The notes: generated from the sequence alone by a model not told the origin. A stretch of 56,474 bases of DNA from Methylophilaceae bacterium (GCA_017857755.1 JAFMCM010000007.1:1-56474), one strand, 5' to 3'; positions 1 through 8,361 are shown, counted from the stretch's first letter. Numbers and translations are program-made.

Positions 1-229
1 ACCGTCCAAAAAATGTAAAGCTAGCAATTTATAACACTACGATTAATCACAAATAACAAAGAAAAAACAACATGAAAAAACCAATGACAACCTTAACATT
101 ATTGCTAATGCTAGACATTGATACCTACTAAATAAGCGACGATCAACAAGCACATCATGTATGGTTACCACTCATATAGCCCGACAACGCTTTTGCAAGG
201 CCTGATTATTTGCTTCTTGAGCGAAGGTG

Positions 230-244
230 TGCTGCGACGCAGCA
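230..244 (-). other. Short inverted repeat just after the ABC exporter gene
   Basis: A near-perfect inverted repeat (TGCTGCG, one base, CGCAGCA) lies 7 bases past the stop codon of the leftmost gene, read on the minus strand. It could fold in the transcript 3' end, but no run of T follows, so it is not a convincing intrinsic terminator. The rest of 1-229 is AT-rich and holds no gene I can support. Confidence 0.35.
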
Positions 245-251
245 TGCAGAC

Positions 252-2039
252 CTAGACAAACTGCAGTTCGGCTAATCTTGCGTATAGGCCGTCTTGTTGG
301 CGCAATGCGTTTGCGTCGCCGATTTCGACTATTTGTCCGTTTTCCATGACCACTATTTTATCGGCTTTTTGTACGGTGGCTAACCGGTGGGCAATCATCA
401 GTGTTGTTCTGCCTTGCATGGCGGCATTGAGGCCTTGTTGTACCAGAATTTCGGACTCGGCATCGAGCGAACTGGTGGCTTCATCTAATAATAAAATCGG
501 CGCATCTTTTAGCATGGCGCGCGCTATCGCGATGCGTTGTCGTTGCCCGCCCGATAATCGGGTGCCTCGCTCACCAAGGAATGTGTGATAGCCATCGGGT
601 AATTGCGGTACAAATTGCGCGACTTGCGCAGCAGTTGCTGCTGCTATCACGGCGGCATCGCTGGCATCGGGTTGGCCGTAGCGAATGTTTTCTAGCACGT
701 TGGCAGAGAAAATCACCGGGTCTTGCGGCACAATGGCTATTAGTCGGCGTAAATCATGCAAGCTGATGGCTTTAGTCTCTTGGTTGTTAATGCGAATAGT
801 GCCCGATTGCGCATCGTAGAACCTTAACAATAGCTGGAATATGGTGGTTTTGCCAGCCCCTGAGGCGCCAACTAAGGCCACGGTTTCACCTGCTGCTATG
901 TGCAGACTGACGCGGTTTAATGCGGGTACATTGGGGCGCGATGGGTAATGAAATGTCACTTCATGGAGTTGAATGTCGGCCTTGGCGGTGCTGATTAGGG
1001 TGGCTGGTGTTGGCGTGTCGGGGATGGCGGTTTGGGTGTGTAGTAGTTCGAGCAAACGTTCAGTAGCGCCAGCGGCGCGCATGATGTCGCCCCACACTTG
1101 CGCCATGGTACTGACGCTACCAGCGACCATGGCCGCGTATAAGACGAAGGATGCTAGCTCGCCACCCGTCATCAGGCCGTGATTGACTTGACGCGCGCCC
1201 AGCCATAATACAAAAATAATCGTGCCCATGACGGCGGTAATCGTCACTGCGGTGAGTAGCGCTCTAACTTTCACCCGTCGAATTGCGGTTAAAAAGCTGA
1301 GTTGAGCGCTGTCGGCAAAGCGATTCGTTTCGCGGGTTTCTTGGGTGTATGATTGCACGGTAGGCATGGCGTTTAGTATCTCGCCTGCCATGGCTGCGCT
1401 GTCGGCGATTCGGTCTTGTGATTCACGCGAGCGTTTTTTTACCGAGCGTCCAATCAGGGTAATAGGAAAAATCAAACAAAACATTAAGCCAATGTTGATT
1501 GAGAATAGATAAAAGCTGGTGACGGCGAGCATCACCATACCGCCCGTAAACTGAAATAGACTGCGTAGCCCCATGGAGGCAGAACTACCGACCACTGTTT
1601 GAATGAGTGTTGTATCACCTGTTAATCGTGATAGTACTTCACCTGTTTGTAGGGTTTCAAAAAACTGTGGTGATTGTTTTAATACGCTGGCGTAAACGCC
1701 GCTACGCAAATCCACTGTCACCCGCTCTCCTATCCAAGAAACCATATAGTAACGTGCGGCAACCATCAGCGCCCAAAAGGCCGCTAAGCCAAATAGTATG
1801 CTGAATTTAGTATCCAGATTGACGGTAGGGGCTGCATTTTTGGTTTGCCCAAAACCTACGTCAATTAAATCTCTAAAAGCTAATGGGACTAGCAATAAGG
1901 CGGCTGAGGCAATACTTAATAGTACAAAGGCAATGCCCATCTGTATGCGATAAGGCTTTAAGAAAGGCCATAAATCTTTGAGCGAAACAACGCGTTTTGA
2001 GGTTGGTCGGTCTTTGGGGTTGTGAGTTGCTTGCGCCAT
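252..2039 (-). CDS. ABC exporter, fused permease and ATPase (MsbA/ABCB-like half-transporter)
   Basis: Type IV ABC exporter half-transporter of 595 residues, expected to work as a homodimer in the inner membrane; the substrate is not readable from sequence and could be a lipid or a drug. An N-terminal membrane domain (about residues 30-330, roughly six hydrophobic segments) is followed by a nucleotide-binding domain with Walker A GASGAGKT at 391-398, signature LSGGQ at 495-499, Walker B LLLDE at 516-520 and the H-loop histidine at 551, so all ATPase elements are intact. Length is normal for the family. It stands alone: 240 bases separate its start from the divergent ung gene. MsbA itself is possible, but the lack of an adjacent lpxK leaves the specific name open. 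Confidence 0.9.
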   Translation of the reverse strand: MAQATHNPKDRPTSKRVVSLKDLWPFLKPYRIQMGIAFVLLSIASAALLLVPLAFRDLIDVGFGQTKNAAPTVNLDTKFSILFGLAAFWALMVAARYYMVSWIGERVTVDLRSGVYASVLKQSPQFFETLQTGEVLSRLTGDTTLIQTVVGSSASMGLRSLFQFTGGMVMLAVTSFYLFSINIGLMFCLIFPITLIGRSVKKRSRESQDRIADSAAMAGEILNAMPTVQSYTQETRETNRFADSAQLSFLTAIRRVKVRALLTAVTITAVMGTIIFVLWLGARQVNHGLMTGGELASFVLYAAMVAGSVSTMAQVWGDIMRAAGATERLLELLHTQTAIPDTPTPATLISTAKADIQLHEVTFHYPSRPNVPALNRVSLHIAAGETVALVGASGAGKTTIFQLLLRFYDAQSGTIRINNQETKAISLHDLRRLIAIVPQDPVIFSANVLENIRYGQPDASDAAVIAAATAAQVAQFVPQLPDGYHTFLGERGTRLSGGQRQRIAIARAMLKDAPILLLDEATSSLDAESEILVQQGLNAAMQGRTTLMIAHRLATVQKADKIVVMENGQIVEIGDANALRQQDGLYARLAELQFV

Positions 2040-2097
2040 GTATGTGGGTTTCTGTTGTGTTTAAAGAATGATTGGATTATGACAGTGACCTTTAGGT

Positions 2098-2158
2098 AAG
2101 GTGCAAAAATAAATACATGCCGCTGTTGATTACGCTGGTGTGGGTTGGGTTGCACCTT
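2098..2158. repeat. Inverted repeat with 9-bp arms in the gap before ung
   Basis: AAGGTGCAA at 2098-2106 is the exact reverse complement of TTGCACCTT at 2150-2158, with 43 bases between. It lies in the 240-base divergent gap between the ABC exporter and ung. It may be a stem in a leader RNA or a pair of sites for a DNA-binding protein; nothing else in the gap supports either choice. Confidence 0.4.
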
Positions 2159-2279
2159 AGGCCAATTCGATTTATGCTAGCCGTATGGTGTCTTTGATTG
2201 GGCGTCAAAAGCGCCGACCATTTGCATGCAGTGCTTGAGTTGCGATTATTTCCACATTCACTTTTAAGATTTTACGTTT

Positions 2280-2963
2280 ATGTCTATTGATCCATCAGGT
2301 CAGTTACACCCTTCATGGCAGGCCGTCATTGGGCAATCATTCCATCAGCCTTATATGCAGGCTTTGCGCGATTTTCTAAAACAAGAAAAAGCTGCAGGTA
2401 AAATCATTTATCCGCCCAGCGCTTTGATATTTAATGCGTTTAATCAGACGCCTTTTGAGCAAGTGCGGGTGGTGGTGATTGGGCAAGACCCTTATCATGG
2501 GGAGGGTCAAGCGCATGGTTTGAGTTTTTCTGTCCCTGCTGGGGTGAAGCCGCCACCTTCTTTGGTGAATATCAAAAAAGAGATTGCTGCTGACCTTGGG
2601 ATTCAGATGAGTGGCAGTGGTGATTTGTCCGCATGGGCAAAACAAGGTGTGTTGCTATTGAATGCAACCTTGACGGTAGAAAAAGGCCTAGCTGGCTCGC
2701 ATCAGAAACGCGGTTGGGAACAGTTTACCGATACGGCAATTGCGGCTTTGAATGCACGCCGTGAGCATCTGGTGTTTATTTTGTGGGGCAGTTATGCTCA
2801 GCAAAAAGGGATTAACATTGATTCCCATCGGCATCTGGTGTTGTCATCTGTGCATCCATCGCCGCTGTCTGCCCATCGTGGATTTTTTGGCAATCATCTG
2901 TTTTCTCAGACCAATGCTTATTTAGTCAAACACCATCAAGCAGCCATTGATTGGCAGCTCTAA
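2280..2963 (+). CDS. ung: Uracil-DNA glycosylase (family 1)
   Basis: Removes uracil from DNA, starting base-excision repair in the cytoplasm. The 227-residue protein has the two family-1 signatures: GQDPYHG at 68-74, whose Asp70 is the expected water-activating residue, and the minor-groove loop HPSPLS at 192-197. Length matches the bacterial family. No good ribosome-binding site precedes the ATG (the upstream bases are T-rich), so translation may start weakly. It is followed by a 280-base gap holding a hairpin series that reads as a terminated RNA on the opposite strand; on the plus strand that hairpin lacks a T tract, so ung has no obvious intrinsic terminator of its own. Confidence 0.97.
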   Translation: MSIDPSGQLHPSWQAVIGQSFHQPYMQALRDFLKQEKAAGKIIYPPSALIFNAFNQTPFEQVRVVVIGQDPYHGEGQAHGLSFSVPAGVKPPPSLVNIKKEIAADLGIQMSGSGDLSAWAKQGVLLLNATLTVEKGLAGSHQKRGWEQFTDTAIAALNARREHLVFILWGSYAQQKGINIDSHRHLVLSSVHPSPLSAHRGFFGNHLFSQTNAYLVKHHQAAIDWQL

Positions 2964-2991
2964 GCGTGGTGGCGACGCGAATCTGACCGTC

Positions 2992-3026
2992 AAAAAAAAA
3001 GCCCCAATCAAACTGTAGATTGGGGC
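2992..3026 (-). terminator. Strong intrinsic terminator, minus strand
   Basis: A 9-bp perfect stem (GCCCCAATC with GATTGGGGC, positions 3026-3018 and 3009-3001, loop of 8) is followed on the minus strand by nine consecutive T (3000-2992). The A run lies upstream on the plus strand, so the terminator acts on leftward transcription only. No annotated minus-strand gene ends here, which is why a small RNA gene is proposed just to its right. Confidence 0.85.
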
Positions 3027-3099
3027 AAATGCCTTTTTGAAAGGCTTCCGCTAAGGGGAGGAAAAAGCGGAAAGGTAACCAAACATTCATCTTGTTACC
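2992..3099 (-). ncRNA. Candidate small RNA with four hairpins and a C-rich loop
   Basis: Read on the minus strand, the gap between ung and uvrD gives four hairpins in a row: GGTAAC/GTTACC (3099-3094 with 3079-3074); CCGCT/AGCGG (3070-3066 with 3052-3048) whose 13-base loop contains CCTCCCC; GCCTTT/AAAGGC (3045-3040 with 3036-3031, 3-base loop); and the terminator stem with nine T. Neither neighbour is on this strand. An exposed CU-rich loop is a feature of several known small RNAs that pair with Shine-Dalgarno sequences; its role here is inference. The 5' end is uncertain because I could not find a clear promoter. Alternatively this may be the 3' end of a long antisense transcript through uvrD. 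Confidence 0.5.
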
Positions 3100-3231
3100 A
3101 TACTGATAATGACCGCATGGCTTGCATGAAGTTCATGCTTAGTGTTAATTTTTGTCTCGATTTGTTTCAAGCGTCGCTGCTTGGGCCGCATTAAACTTGA
3201 TGATTAGCTGCGACATCCATATTGGACATAC

Positions 3232-3237
3232 TATAAT
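3232..3237 (+). promoter_or_regulatory. -10 hexamer abutting the uvrD start
   Basis: A perfect TATAAT lies only 6 bases upstream of the uvrD ATG at 3244, so transcription from it would begin at or near the start codon and yield a leaderless or nearly leaderless message. The -35 position has no good match (TGCGAC at 17-bp spacing), which keeps confidence low. Confidence 0.3.
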
Positions 3238-3243
3238 AACGCT

Positions 3244-5427
3244 ATGAATACTCAACATACAGATAGCGTTTCTTTACTTGCGGGTTTAAATAATAAGCAG
3301 CTTGAGGCGGTGACTTTACCCCATCAGTCTTCTTTGATTTTAGCTGGTGCAGGGAGCGGCAAAACGCGCGTACTCACCACGCGCATTGCTTGGCTGATTC
3401 AAACTGGGCAGATTTCGCCGATGGGCTTAATGGCCGTGACTTTTACCAATAAGGCGGCCAAAGAAATGTTGACACGGTTAACCGCTATGATGCCGATTAA
3501 TACCCGCGGTATGTGGGTAGGTACTTTTCATGGTTTATGCAATCGCTTATTGCGCGCGCACCATCGTGAAGCGGGTTTACCCAATACTTTTCAGATTTTA
3601 GATAGCGCTGACCAGTTGTCCAGTATTAAACGCTTAATGAAATTGATGAATATTGATGATGAAAAATATGCGCCCAAGCAAGTGCAGGGTTATATCAATA
3701 GCTGTAAAGAGGCGGGTTTACGCGCCGATCAGGTCGATGCTGTTGATGCACATTCGCAACGGCTGAGAGAAATTTACCAAGCCTACGATGAGCAGTGCCA
3801 GCGTGAGGGGGTGGCCGATTTTGCCGAGCTTTTGTTGCGTTGTTATGAGTTGCTCGCGCGTGATGCGCATATCCGCGAACATTATCAAACCCGTTTTAAA
3901 TATATTTTGGTTGATGAGTTTCAAGACACCAATCGTTTGCAATATTTATGGTTAAAACTATTAGCAGGTAAACAGAATTGTCTGTTTGCCGTGGGTGATG
4001 ATGATCAGTCGATTTATGGTTTTCGCGGTGCGCGTATCGGTAACATGCGTGACTTTGAAACCGATTTTAATGTCCAAAATATTGTGAAATTAGAAGAAAA
4101 CTATCGTTCTCATAGCAATATCTTAGATGCCGCTAATGCGATTATTTCGCATAATAAAAATCGTTTAGGTAAAAACTTGTGGACCTCAGCCGGCAAAGGC
4201 GAGCCTGTGCGTATTTACGAAGCGTACAATGACAACGATGAAGCCAGCTTTATTGTTGATGAAATCAAGATGTTACAGGCTGAAGGCACTAGCTTAAGTG
4301 AAATCGCGTTGCTTTATCGTAGTAATGCGCAGTCGCGTATTTTGGAGCATGCGCTTTTCTCGGCCAACCTTCCTTACCGTGTGTATGGTGGTTTACGCTT
4401 TTTTGAACGGGCCGAAATCAAACATGCTTTGGCTTATATGCGCTTGATGTCCAATGCCAATGATGACACGGCCTTATTAAGAGTCATTAATTTTCCAGCA
4501 CGCGGTATTGGTGCGCGTAGTTTGGAGCAATTGCAAGTCGTGGCGCGACAGCAAAATAGTAGTTTGTGGGCGGCCGCAGGTAAGGCGACAGGTAAAATCA
4601 GCGATTTTGTTCGCTTGATTCGTGAAATGACAGACCAAGCTTATGGCGTTTCTTTGGCCGAGGTGGCGGAATTAGTGACCACTTTTTCTGGCTTGAAAGC
4701 TTATTATCAGAACGTTAAGGACGGCGAAGACCGTATCGCTAACTTGGAAGAGTTAGTCACTGCTGCCGTTTCGTTTACTAATCGCGATTTTGGTAATCAT
4801 CATAATGTTGATGGTGAATCAGACCAAGATTTATTGACGCAATTTTTAACTCACGCTAGCTTAGAAGCGGGGGAACATCAAGCAGAGGTGGGGCATGATG
4901 CCTTACAGTTGATGACGGTGCATGCCGCCAAAGGTTTAGAGTTTAAATCTGTCTTTATTAGTGGGTTAGAAGAGGGTTTGTGTCCGCATGAACAAAGCAT
5001 GTACGAAACTAGCGGCTTGGAGGAGGAGCGTCGTTTGATGTATGTGGCGGTCACCCGTGCAAGGCAGCGCTTATATTTAAGCTATGCACAAAGTCGTATG
5101 TTACATGGCAAGGTGCGCTATGGTATTGCGTCCCGCTTTTTGGATGAGATTCCTGAAGAGCTGATTAAACGGCTTAATAGCAAACCAATGGCGCGGGCTG
5201 GTCAGTCATATAATGAAATGCCGCATGTGATGACCGGCCATAAGAGCCAAGCACAAAAGAATGCGATTCCTTGGAAGGTGGGGCAGAGCGTTGCCCATGC
5301 CAAGTTTGGTAGTGGGGTCGTGGTGAGCTATGAAGGTTCACCCGATGACATGCGGGTGCAGGTGAATTTTAGCCAGCAAGGCCTTAAGTGGTTAGCGCTG
5401 GAGTTTGCTAAGCTGACGCCGATTTAA
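3244..5427 (+). CDS. uvrD: ATP-dependent DNA helicase II, UvrD/Rep superfamily 1
   Basis: 3'-5' DNA helicase for nucleotide-excision and mismatch repair. The 727 residues show the superfamily 1A motifs in order: Walker A GAGSGKT at 35-41, motif II DEFQD at 224-228, then GDDDQSIYGFRGA, the arginine-bearing LEENYRS, VHAAKGLEF and the motif VI region with VAVTRAR. The last 50 residues form a small Tudor-like domain (from about WKVGQSVAHAKFG) as in UvrD and PcrA, which in relatives binds RNA polymerase; Rep usually lacks it, which favours uvrD. No Shine-Dalgarno precedes the ATG. Its stop codon shares the bases TTAA with the stop of the convergent membrane-protein gene, so the two genes overlap by 4 bases. 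Confidence 0.95.
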   Translation: MNTQHTDSVSLLAGLNNKQLEAVTLPHQSSLILAGAGSGKTRVLTTRIAWLIQTGQISPMGLMAVTFTNKAAKEMLTRLTAMMPINTRGMWVGTFHGLCNRLLRAHHREAGLPNTFQILDSADQLSSIKRLMKLMNIDDEKYAPKQVQGYINSCKEAGLRADQVDAVDAHSQRLREIYQAYDEQCQREGVADFAELLLRCYELLARDAHIREHYQTRFKYILVDEFQDTNRLQYLWLKLLAGKQNCLFAVGDDDQSIYGFRGARIGNMRDFETDFNVQNIVKLEENYRSHSNILDAANAIISHNKNRLGKNLWTSAGKGEPVRIYEAYNDNDEASFIVDEIKMLQAEGTSLSEIALLYRSNAQSRILEHALFSANLPYRVYGGLRFFERAEIKHALAYMRLMSNANDDTALLRVINFPARGIGARSLEQLQVVARQQNSSLWAAAGKATGKISDFVRLIREMTDQAYGVSLAEVAELVTTFSGLKAYYQNVKDGEDRIANLEELVTAAVSFTNRDFGNHHNVDGESDQDLLTQFLTHASLEAGEHQAEVGHDALQLMTVHAAKGLEFKSVFISGLEEGLCPHEQSMYETSGLEEERRLMYVAVTRARQRLYLSYAQSRMLHGKVRYGIASRFLDEIPEELIKRLNSKPMARAGQSYNEMPHVMTGHKSQAQKNAIPWKVGQSVAHAKFGSGVVVSYEGSPDDMRVQVNFSQQGLKWLALEFAKLTPI

Positions 5428-6215
5428 GCGATGGGCGCACCGCGGAAAATATCGCGATAACTGACATACTGAAAAGCCAGCGTTAGCGCGATGCTGATTA
5501 GTAAACACGCCAATATCAGCATGCTGAGTATCGTTTGGGCAAACCCTAAGTGAATCAAGGCCAACATTCCTGCAACTAGACTGGTGGTCAAAGTTAGTGC
5601 CACGATGCCTGCACTTAACAAAAGCCACGCGGCAATCATGGCCGCCCAATACTGCAATACGCCTGCAATGCTGGATTTCAATGCTTTTTTTACCGAATAG
5701 TCATTAAAAGCAATCAACATTGGCGAAAACCACAGCGCCATCATCAAAGGGATAAACAGAACGATGACTTTCAGCATGATGGGCATCATGGTTTGCCATA
5801 CCAATCGCATCTGTTCATCTTTGACTTGCGCTTGCTTTTCGAGGAGGTCGGCTAGCATTTGCACATCCGTGTTGAGTAGCACACTGACGATTGTGAAATA
5901 AACCAAATTGATCAAACCCAGTAGACATAACTTGCGTAGCTTGGGTTGGATCAGCGCCATGATGGCGGCTGGCTTTTCTTGCTTTTGATATTCTGCGTTG
6001 CGATATAAGCGCACCGCCACTGCAATAAATATCGGCCAAACAATAATCGCCACAAATCCAAGGAGTTGCAAACCAGGTAATGATGGGAGCAAGACAAAAA
6101 TACCCAGATAAGCTAGCGCCAATAACATCCATTGCTTGGGCGATTGCTGGCATAGGGCAATGCTTTCGCTAATCCAGCTAAAACCTGTTTTGATGCTGGC
6201 GGTTAAAAGGGCCAT
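5424..6215 (-). CDS. BPSS1780-family integral membrane protein, function unknown
   Basis: A 263-residue protein with several long hydrophobic stretches (about residues 30-75, 95-120, 140-160, 190-255), so an inner-membrane protein of roughly six segments. It resembles the BPSS1780 family of betaproteobacterial membrane proteins, which has no established function; that assignment is from recognition of the overall pattern. It is the last gene of a minus-strand group, beginning 4 bases after the homoserine kinase stop, so it is very probably co-transcribed and translationally close to thrB. Its 3' end overlaps the convergent uvrD by 4 bases, leaving no room for a local terminator. Confidence 0.75.
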   Translation of the reverse strand: MALLTASIKTGFSWISESIALCQQSPKQWMLLALAYLGIFVLLPSLPGLQLLGFVAIIVWPIFIAVAVRLYRNAEYQKQEKPAAIMALIQPKLRKLCLLGLINLVYFTIVSVLLNTDVQMLADLLEKQAQVKDEQMRLVWQTMMPIMLKVIVLFIPLMMALWFSPMLIAFNDYSVKKALKSSIAGVLQYWAAMIAAWLLLSAGIVALTLTTSLVAGMLALIHLGFAQTILSMLILACLLISIALTLAFQYVSYRDIFRGAPIA

Positions 6216-6219
6216 AGGG

Positions 6220-7155
6220 CTACAATCCCATTTGAGTTCTGGCTCTCATGAGCAAGATGTTTTTAAAGTAATTGGGGTCTTTGGCGTGCGTGAGTTCGCC
6301 TTCAAGCGGAAAGTGCCAATCATATAATCGTGATAACCAAAACCGTAAAGCGGCAATACACAACAGGCCTTGCCACATTTGTTGTTCGTCTTCATTAAAG
6401 GGGCGCACTGCTGTATAGGCTTGCATAAACGCATTTAGGCGCGGTTCATCAAAGGCGCCTGTCGCGGTTAAACACCATTCGTTGACGGCAATCGCTACAT
6501 CATAGGCAAGCACATCATTGCATGCATAGTAAAAGTCAATAAAACCGCCTAATTGCTCACCTTCAAATAACACATTGTCTCTGAATAAATCGCCATGAAT
6601 CACGCCTGTGGGCAATGCGCTTAAATCGAGCTGGTCTTGGAAGGCTAACACTTGCTTTAGTAAGGACTGGTCAGCGGTAGTCAATCGGTCCATGACCTGT
6701 GCGGCTGTTTCGGTGCGCCACTGCGCGTCACGTTGATTTTTTGAAACGAGCTTAAATGTCTCGCCTGCGAGATGCATTTGTGCCAGTACACGCCCTACTT
6801 GCGCACATTGCGCCGCATTAGGTGTTTGAATGTCGGTGCCTTGCAAGCAGCTAACTAATAAGGCTGGCTTATCTTTGATTTGACGCAAAGCCAGACCTTG
6901 TTTGTCCATGATGGGTGCGGGACATGGCACATGGTGAGCAGCTAAATGCGTCATTAATGCCACAAAGTAAGGTAACTCGGCCATGGTGTTGGCTTCAAAA
7001 ATGGTCAGCACATAGCGTGATGCTTGCGTGATGACAAAGTAATTGGTGTTGGTAATGCCCGCCGCAATCCCTTTGAGCCCAACGATTTCTCCTATTGAAA
7101 AATCTTGCAAGCATTCTTGCACTTCTTGAAGTGTTAACGTGGTAAAAACCGACAT
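6220..7155 (-). CDS. thrB: Homoserine kinase, ThrB of the aminoglycoside-phosphotransferase fold
   Basis: Phosphorylates homoserine with ATP on the way to threonine. The 311-residue protein begins with the family's FTTLT-type start, has the nucleotide-side segment GITNTNYF near 34-41, the catalytic loop HGDLFRDN at 187-194 with Asp189 as probable base, and the metal-binding DFYYACND around 207-214. This is the betaproteobacterial APH-like enzyme, not the GHMP-kinase ThrB of enteric bacteria. It sits between the DUF2782 protein (59 bases upstream) and the BPSS1780-like protein (4 bases downstream). The gap upstream holds a short hairpin (AGGCTG/CAGCCT) with no T tract. No hom or thrC is in the window. 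Confidence 0.92.
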   Translation of the reverse strand: MSVFTTLTLQEVQECLQDFSIGEIVGLKGIAAGITNTNYFVITQASRYVLTIFEANTMAELPYFVALMTHLAAHHVPCPAPIMDKQGLALRQIKDKPALLVSCLQGTDIQTPNAAQCAQVGRVLAQMHLAGETFKLVSKNQRDAQWRTETAAQVMDRLTTADQSLLKQVLAFQDQLDLSALPTGVIHGDLFRDNVLFEGEQLGGFIDFYYACNDVLAYDVAIAVNEWCLTATGAFDEPRLNAFMQAYTAVRPFNEDEQQMWQGLLCIAALRFWLSRLYDWHFPLEGELTHAKDPNYFKNILLMRARTQMGL

Positions 7156-7214
7156 AAAAGCAACTTAAATAAGGTAGGCTGACCTTGAGAGACAGCCTTT
7201 ATAATCGTTAAAAA

Positions 7215-7565
7215 TTAGAATCTAAATAAAGTCCATTTAGGGACAGCTAGTGGTGGATTGGGGCCAATGTTCACCCAATCACTTTGTTGGTCATCTTTGT
7301 ATAAATAATAGGGTACACCATGCTCAGGCGTGATTTTCATCATGTAAAGCTCGCCATGCATACGATACTCTTCGATGGTTTTTTTATCTTTTTGACGTAT
7401 GGTAATTTCAGGCTCATCGTCTAAGGGCTCACCAGGAATGACTTTTGGTGGCGGTTCTACTTGCTCTAACATTTGTGCATCTGATGGGGCTGCGGCAATC
7501 AATTTTTGTAGTGGCAAGCACATCGTTGCCGCACCCAATAGACTTATTAATAATTTTTTATCCAT
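7215..7565 (-). CDS. DUF2782-family exported small protein, function unknown
   Basis: A 116-residue protein with an N-terminal signal peptide (Lys-Lys start, hydrophobic residues 5-24, likely cleavage near AAA at 24-26), so probably periplasmic. The mature part is acidic and proline-rich, then has the segment EEYRMHGELYMMKITPEHG, typical of the DUF2782 family that often sits beside polA and homoserine kinase in betaproteobacteria. The ATG has a good ribosome-binding site (AGGTGG). It heads the minus-strand run into thrB. Function is unknown; linkage to thrB may only reflect conserved order. Confidence 0.78.
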   Translation of the reverse strand: MDKKLLISLLGAATMCLPLQKLIAAAPSDAQMLEQVEPPPKVIPGEPLDDEPEITIRQKDKKTIEEYRMHGELYMMKITPEHGVPYYLYKDDQQSDWVNIGPNPPLAVPKWTLFRF

Positions 7566-7635
7566 TACACACCACCTATCAACAATTCAGTTAAGACTTA
7601 TTCTAACAAAAAGCGCTTAGACTAGCTTTGATTCA

Positions 7636-8361
7636 TCAAAAATAAAGCTGATTAATTTTTTCTTCTAAGGTCAATTCAAAGCCTTTAGATTCGTAGTATT
7701 TGAAGATGGCGGCAACGATGGCTTCTGGCTCATCAATCACTTGCATTAAGTCTAGGTCGTCGGTTGTCGCCATGCCTTCGGCAATCAGGGTGTTTTGCAG
7801 CCAATCTAACAAGCCACCCCAGAACTGCGAGCCGACTAGAATAATCGGTATTTTGCGCGTTTTGCCAGTTTGCACTAATGTGATGGCTTCCATGAGCTCA
7901 TCCATGGTGCCAAACCCACCAGGCATGACAATGTATGCAGATGCGTATTTGACAAACATGACTTTACGCAAAAAGAAGGTTTTAAAGGTAAGCCCAATGT
8001 CTTGATAGCCGTTACCAGCTTGCTCAAAGGGTAACTCAATGTTTAAGCCTACACTGGGGCCTACACCCGAAAAAGCCCCTTTGTTTGCTGCTTCCATAAT
8101 GCCAGGCCCGCCGCCAGAAATAACGGTAAATCCTGAGTCTGATAGCAAGCGTGCGATTTTTTCGGTGAGTTGATAGTAAGGATGGTCGGGCTTGGTGCGG
8201 GCACTGCCGAAAATAGAAATGGCAGGCGTCACTTTTTTTAGTTTTTCCGTTGCACCAACATACTCCGCCATAATTTCAAAAGCATGCCAAGATTCATTCA
8301 TCTCTTCATCGCTGTGTAAGATTTCTGCTGTGGTCATCAGTGGTAATTTGTTTGTTGCCAT
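7636..8361 (-). CDS. LOG-family (TIGR00730) nucleotide 5'-monophosphate nucleosidase
   Basis: Rossmann-fold protein of 241 residues from the chosen start. It carries the lysine-decarboxylase-like LOG signature PGGFGTMDE and an upstream glycine-rich SGGGPGIMEAANKGA. Relatives cleave ribose 5'-phosphate from nucleotides (cytokinin-activating LOG enzymes, PpnN-type nucleosidases); they are not lysine decarboxylases despite old annotations. A longer frame reaches an ATG at 8436, but a promoter at 8437-8465 would start transcription at about 8430, after that codon, whereas the ATG at 8361 has a strong AGAAGGA site 7 bases before it; hence the shorter start. It is divergent from polA. Confidence 0.88.
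   Translation of the reverse strand: MATNKLPLMTTAEILHSDEEMNESWHAFEIMAEYVGATEKLKKVTPAISIFGSARTKPDHPYYQLTEKIARLLSDSGFTVISGGGPGIMEAANKGAFSGVGPSVGLNIELPFEQAGNGYQDIGLTFKTFFLRKVMFVKYASAYIVMPGGFGTMDELMEAITLVQTGKTRKIPIILVGSQFWGGLLDWLQNTLIAEGMATTDDLDLMQVIDEPEAIVAAIFKYYESKGFELTLEEKINQLYF

Noticed and set aside
72-131. A 19-codon plus-strand frame (MKKPMTTLTLLLMLDIDTY) resembling the start of a signal peptide
   Set aside because: Too short, no ribosome-binding site and nothing recognisable after the hydrophobic part; could be the remnant of an exported protein, but chance is as likely in AT-rich DNA.
2964-3243. Intrinsic terminator for ung on the plus strand
   Set aside because: The stem exists, but the A run is upstream and the sequence after it is AAATGCC, so termination is expected only on the minus strand.
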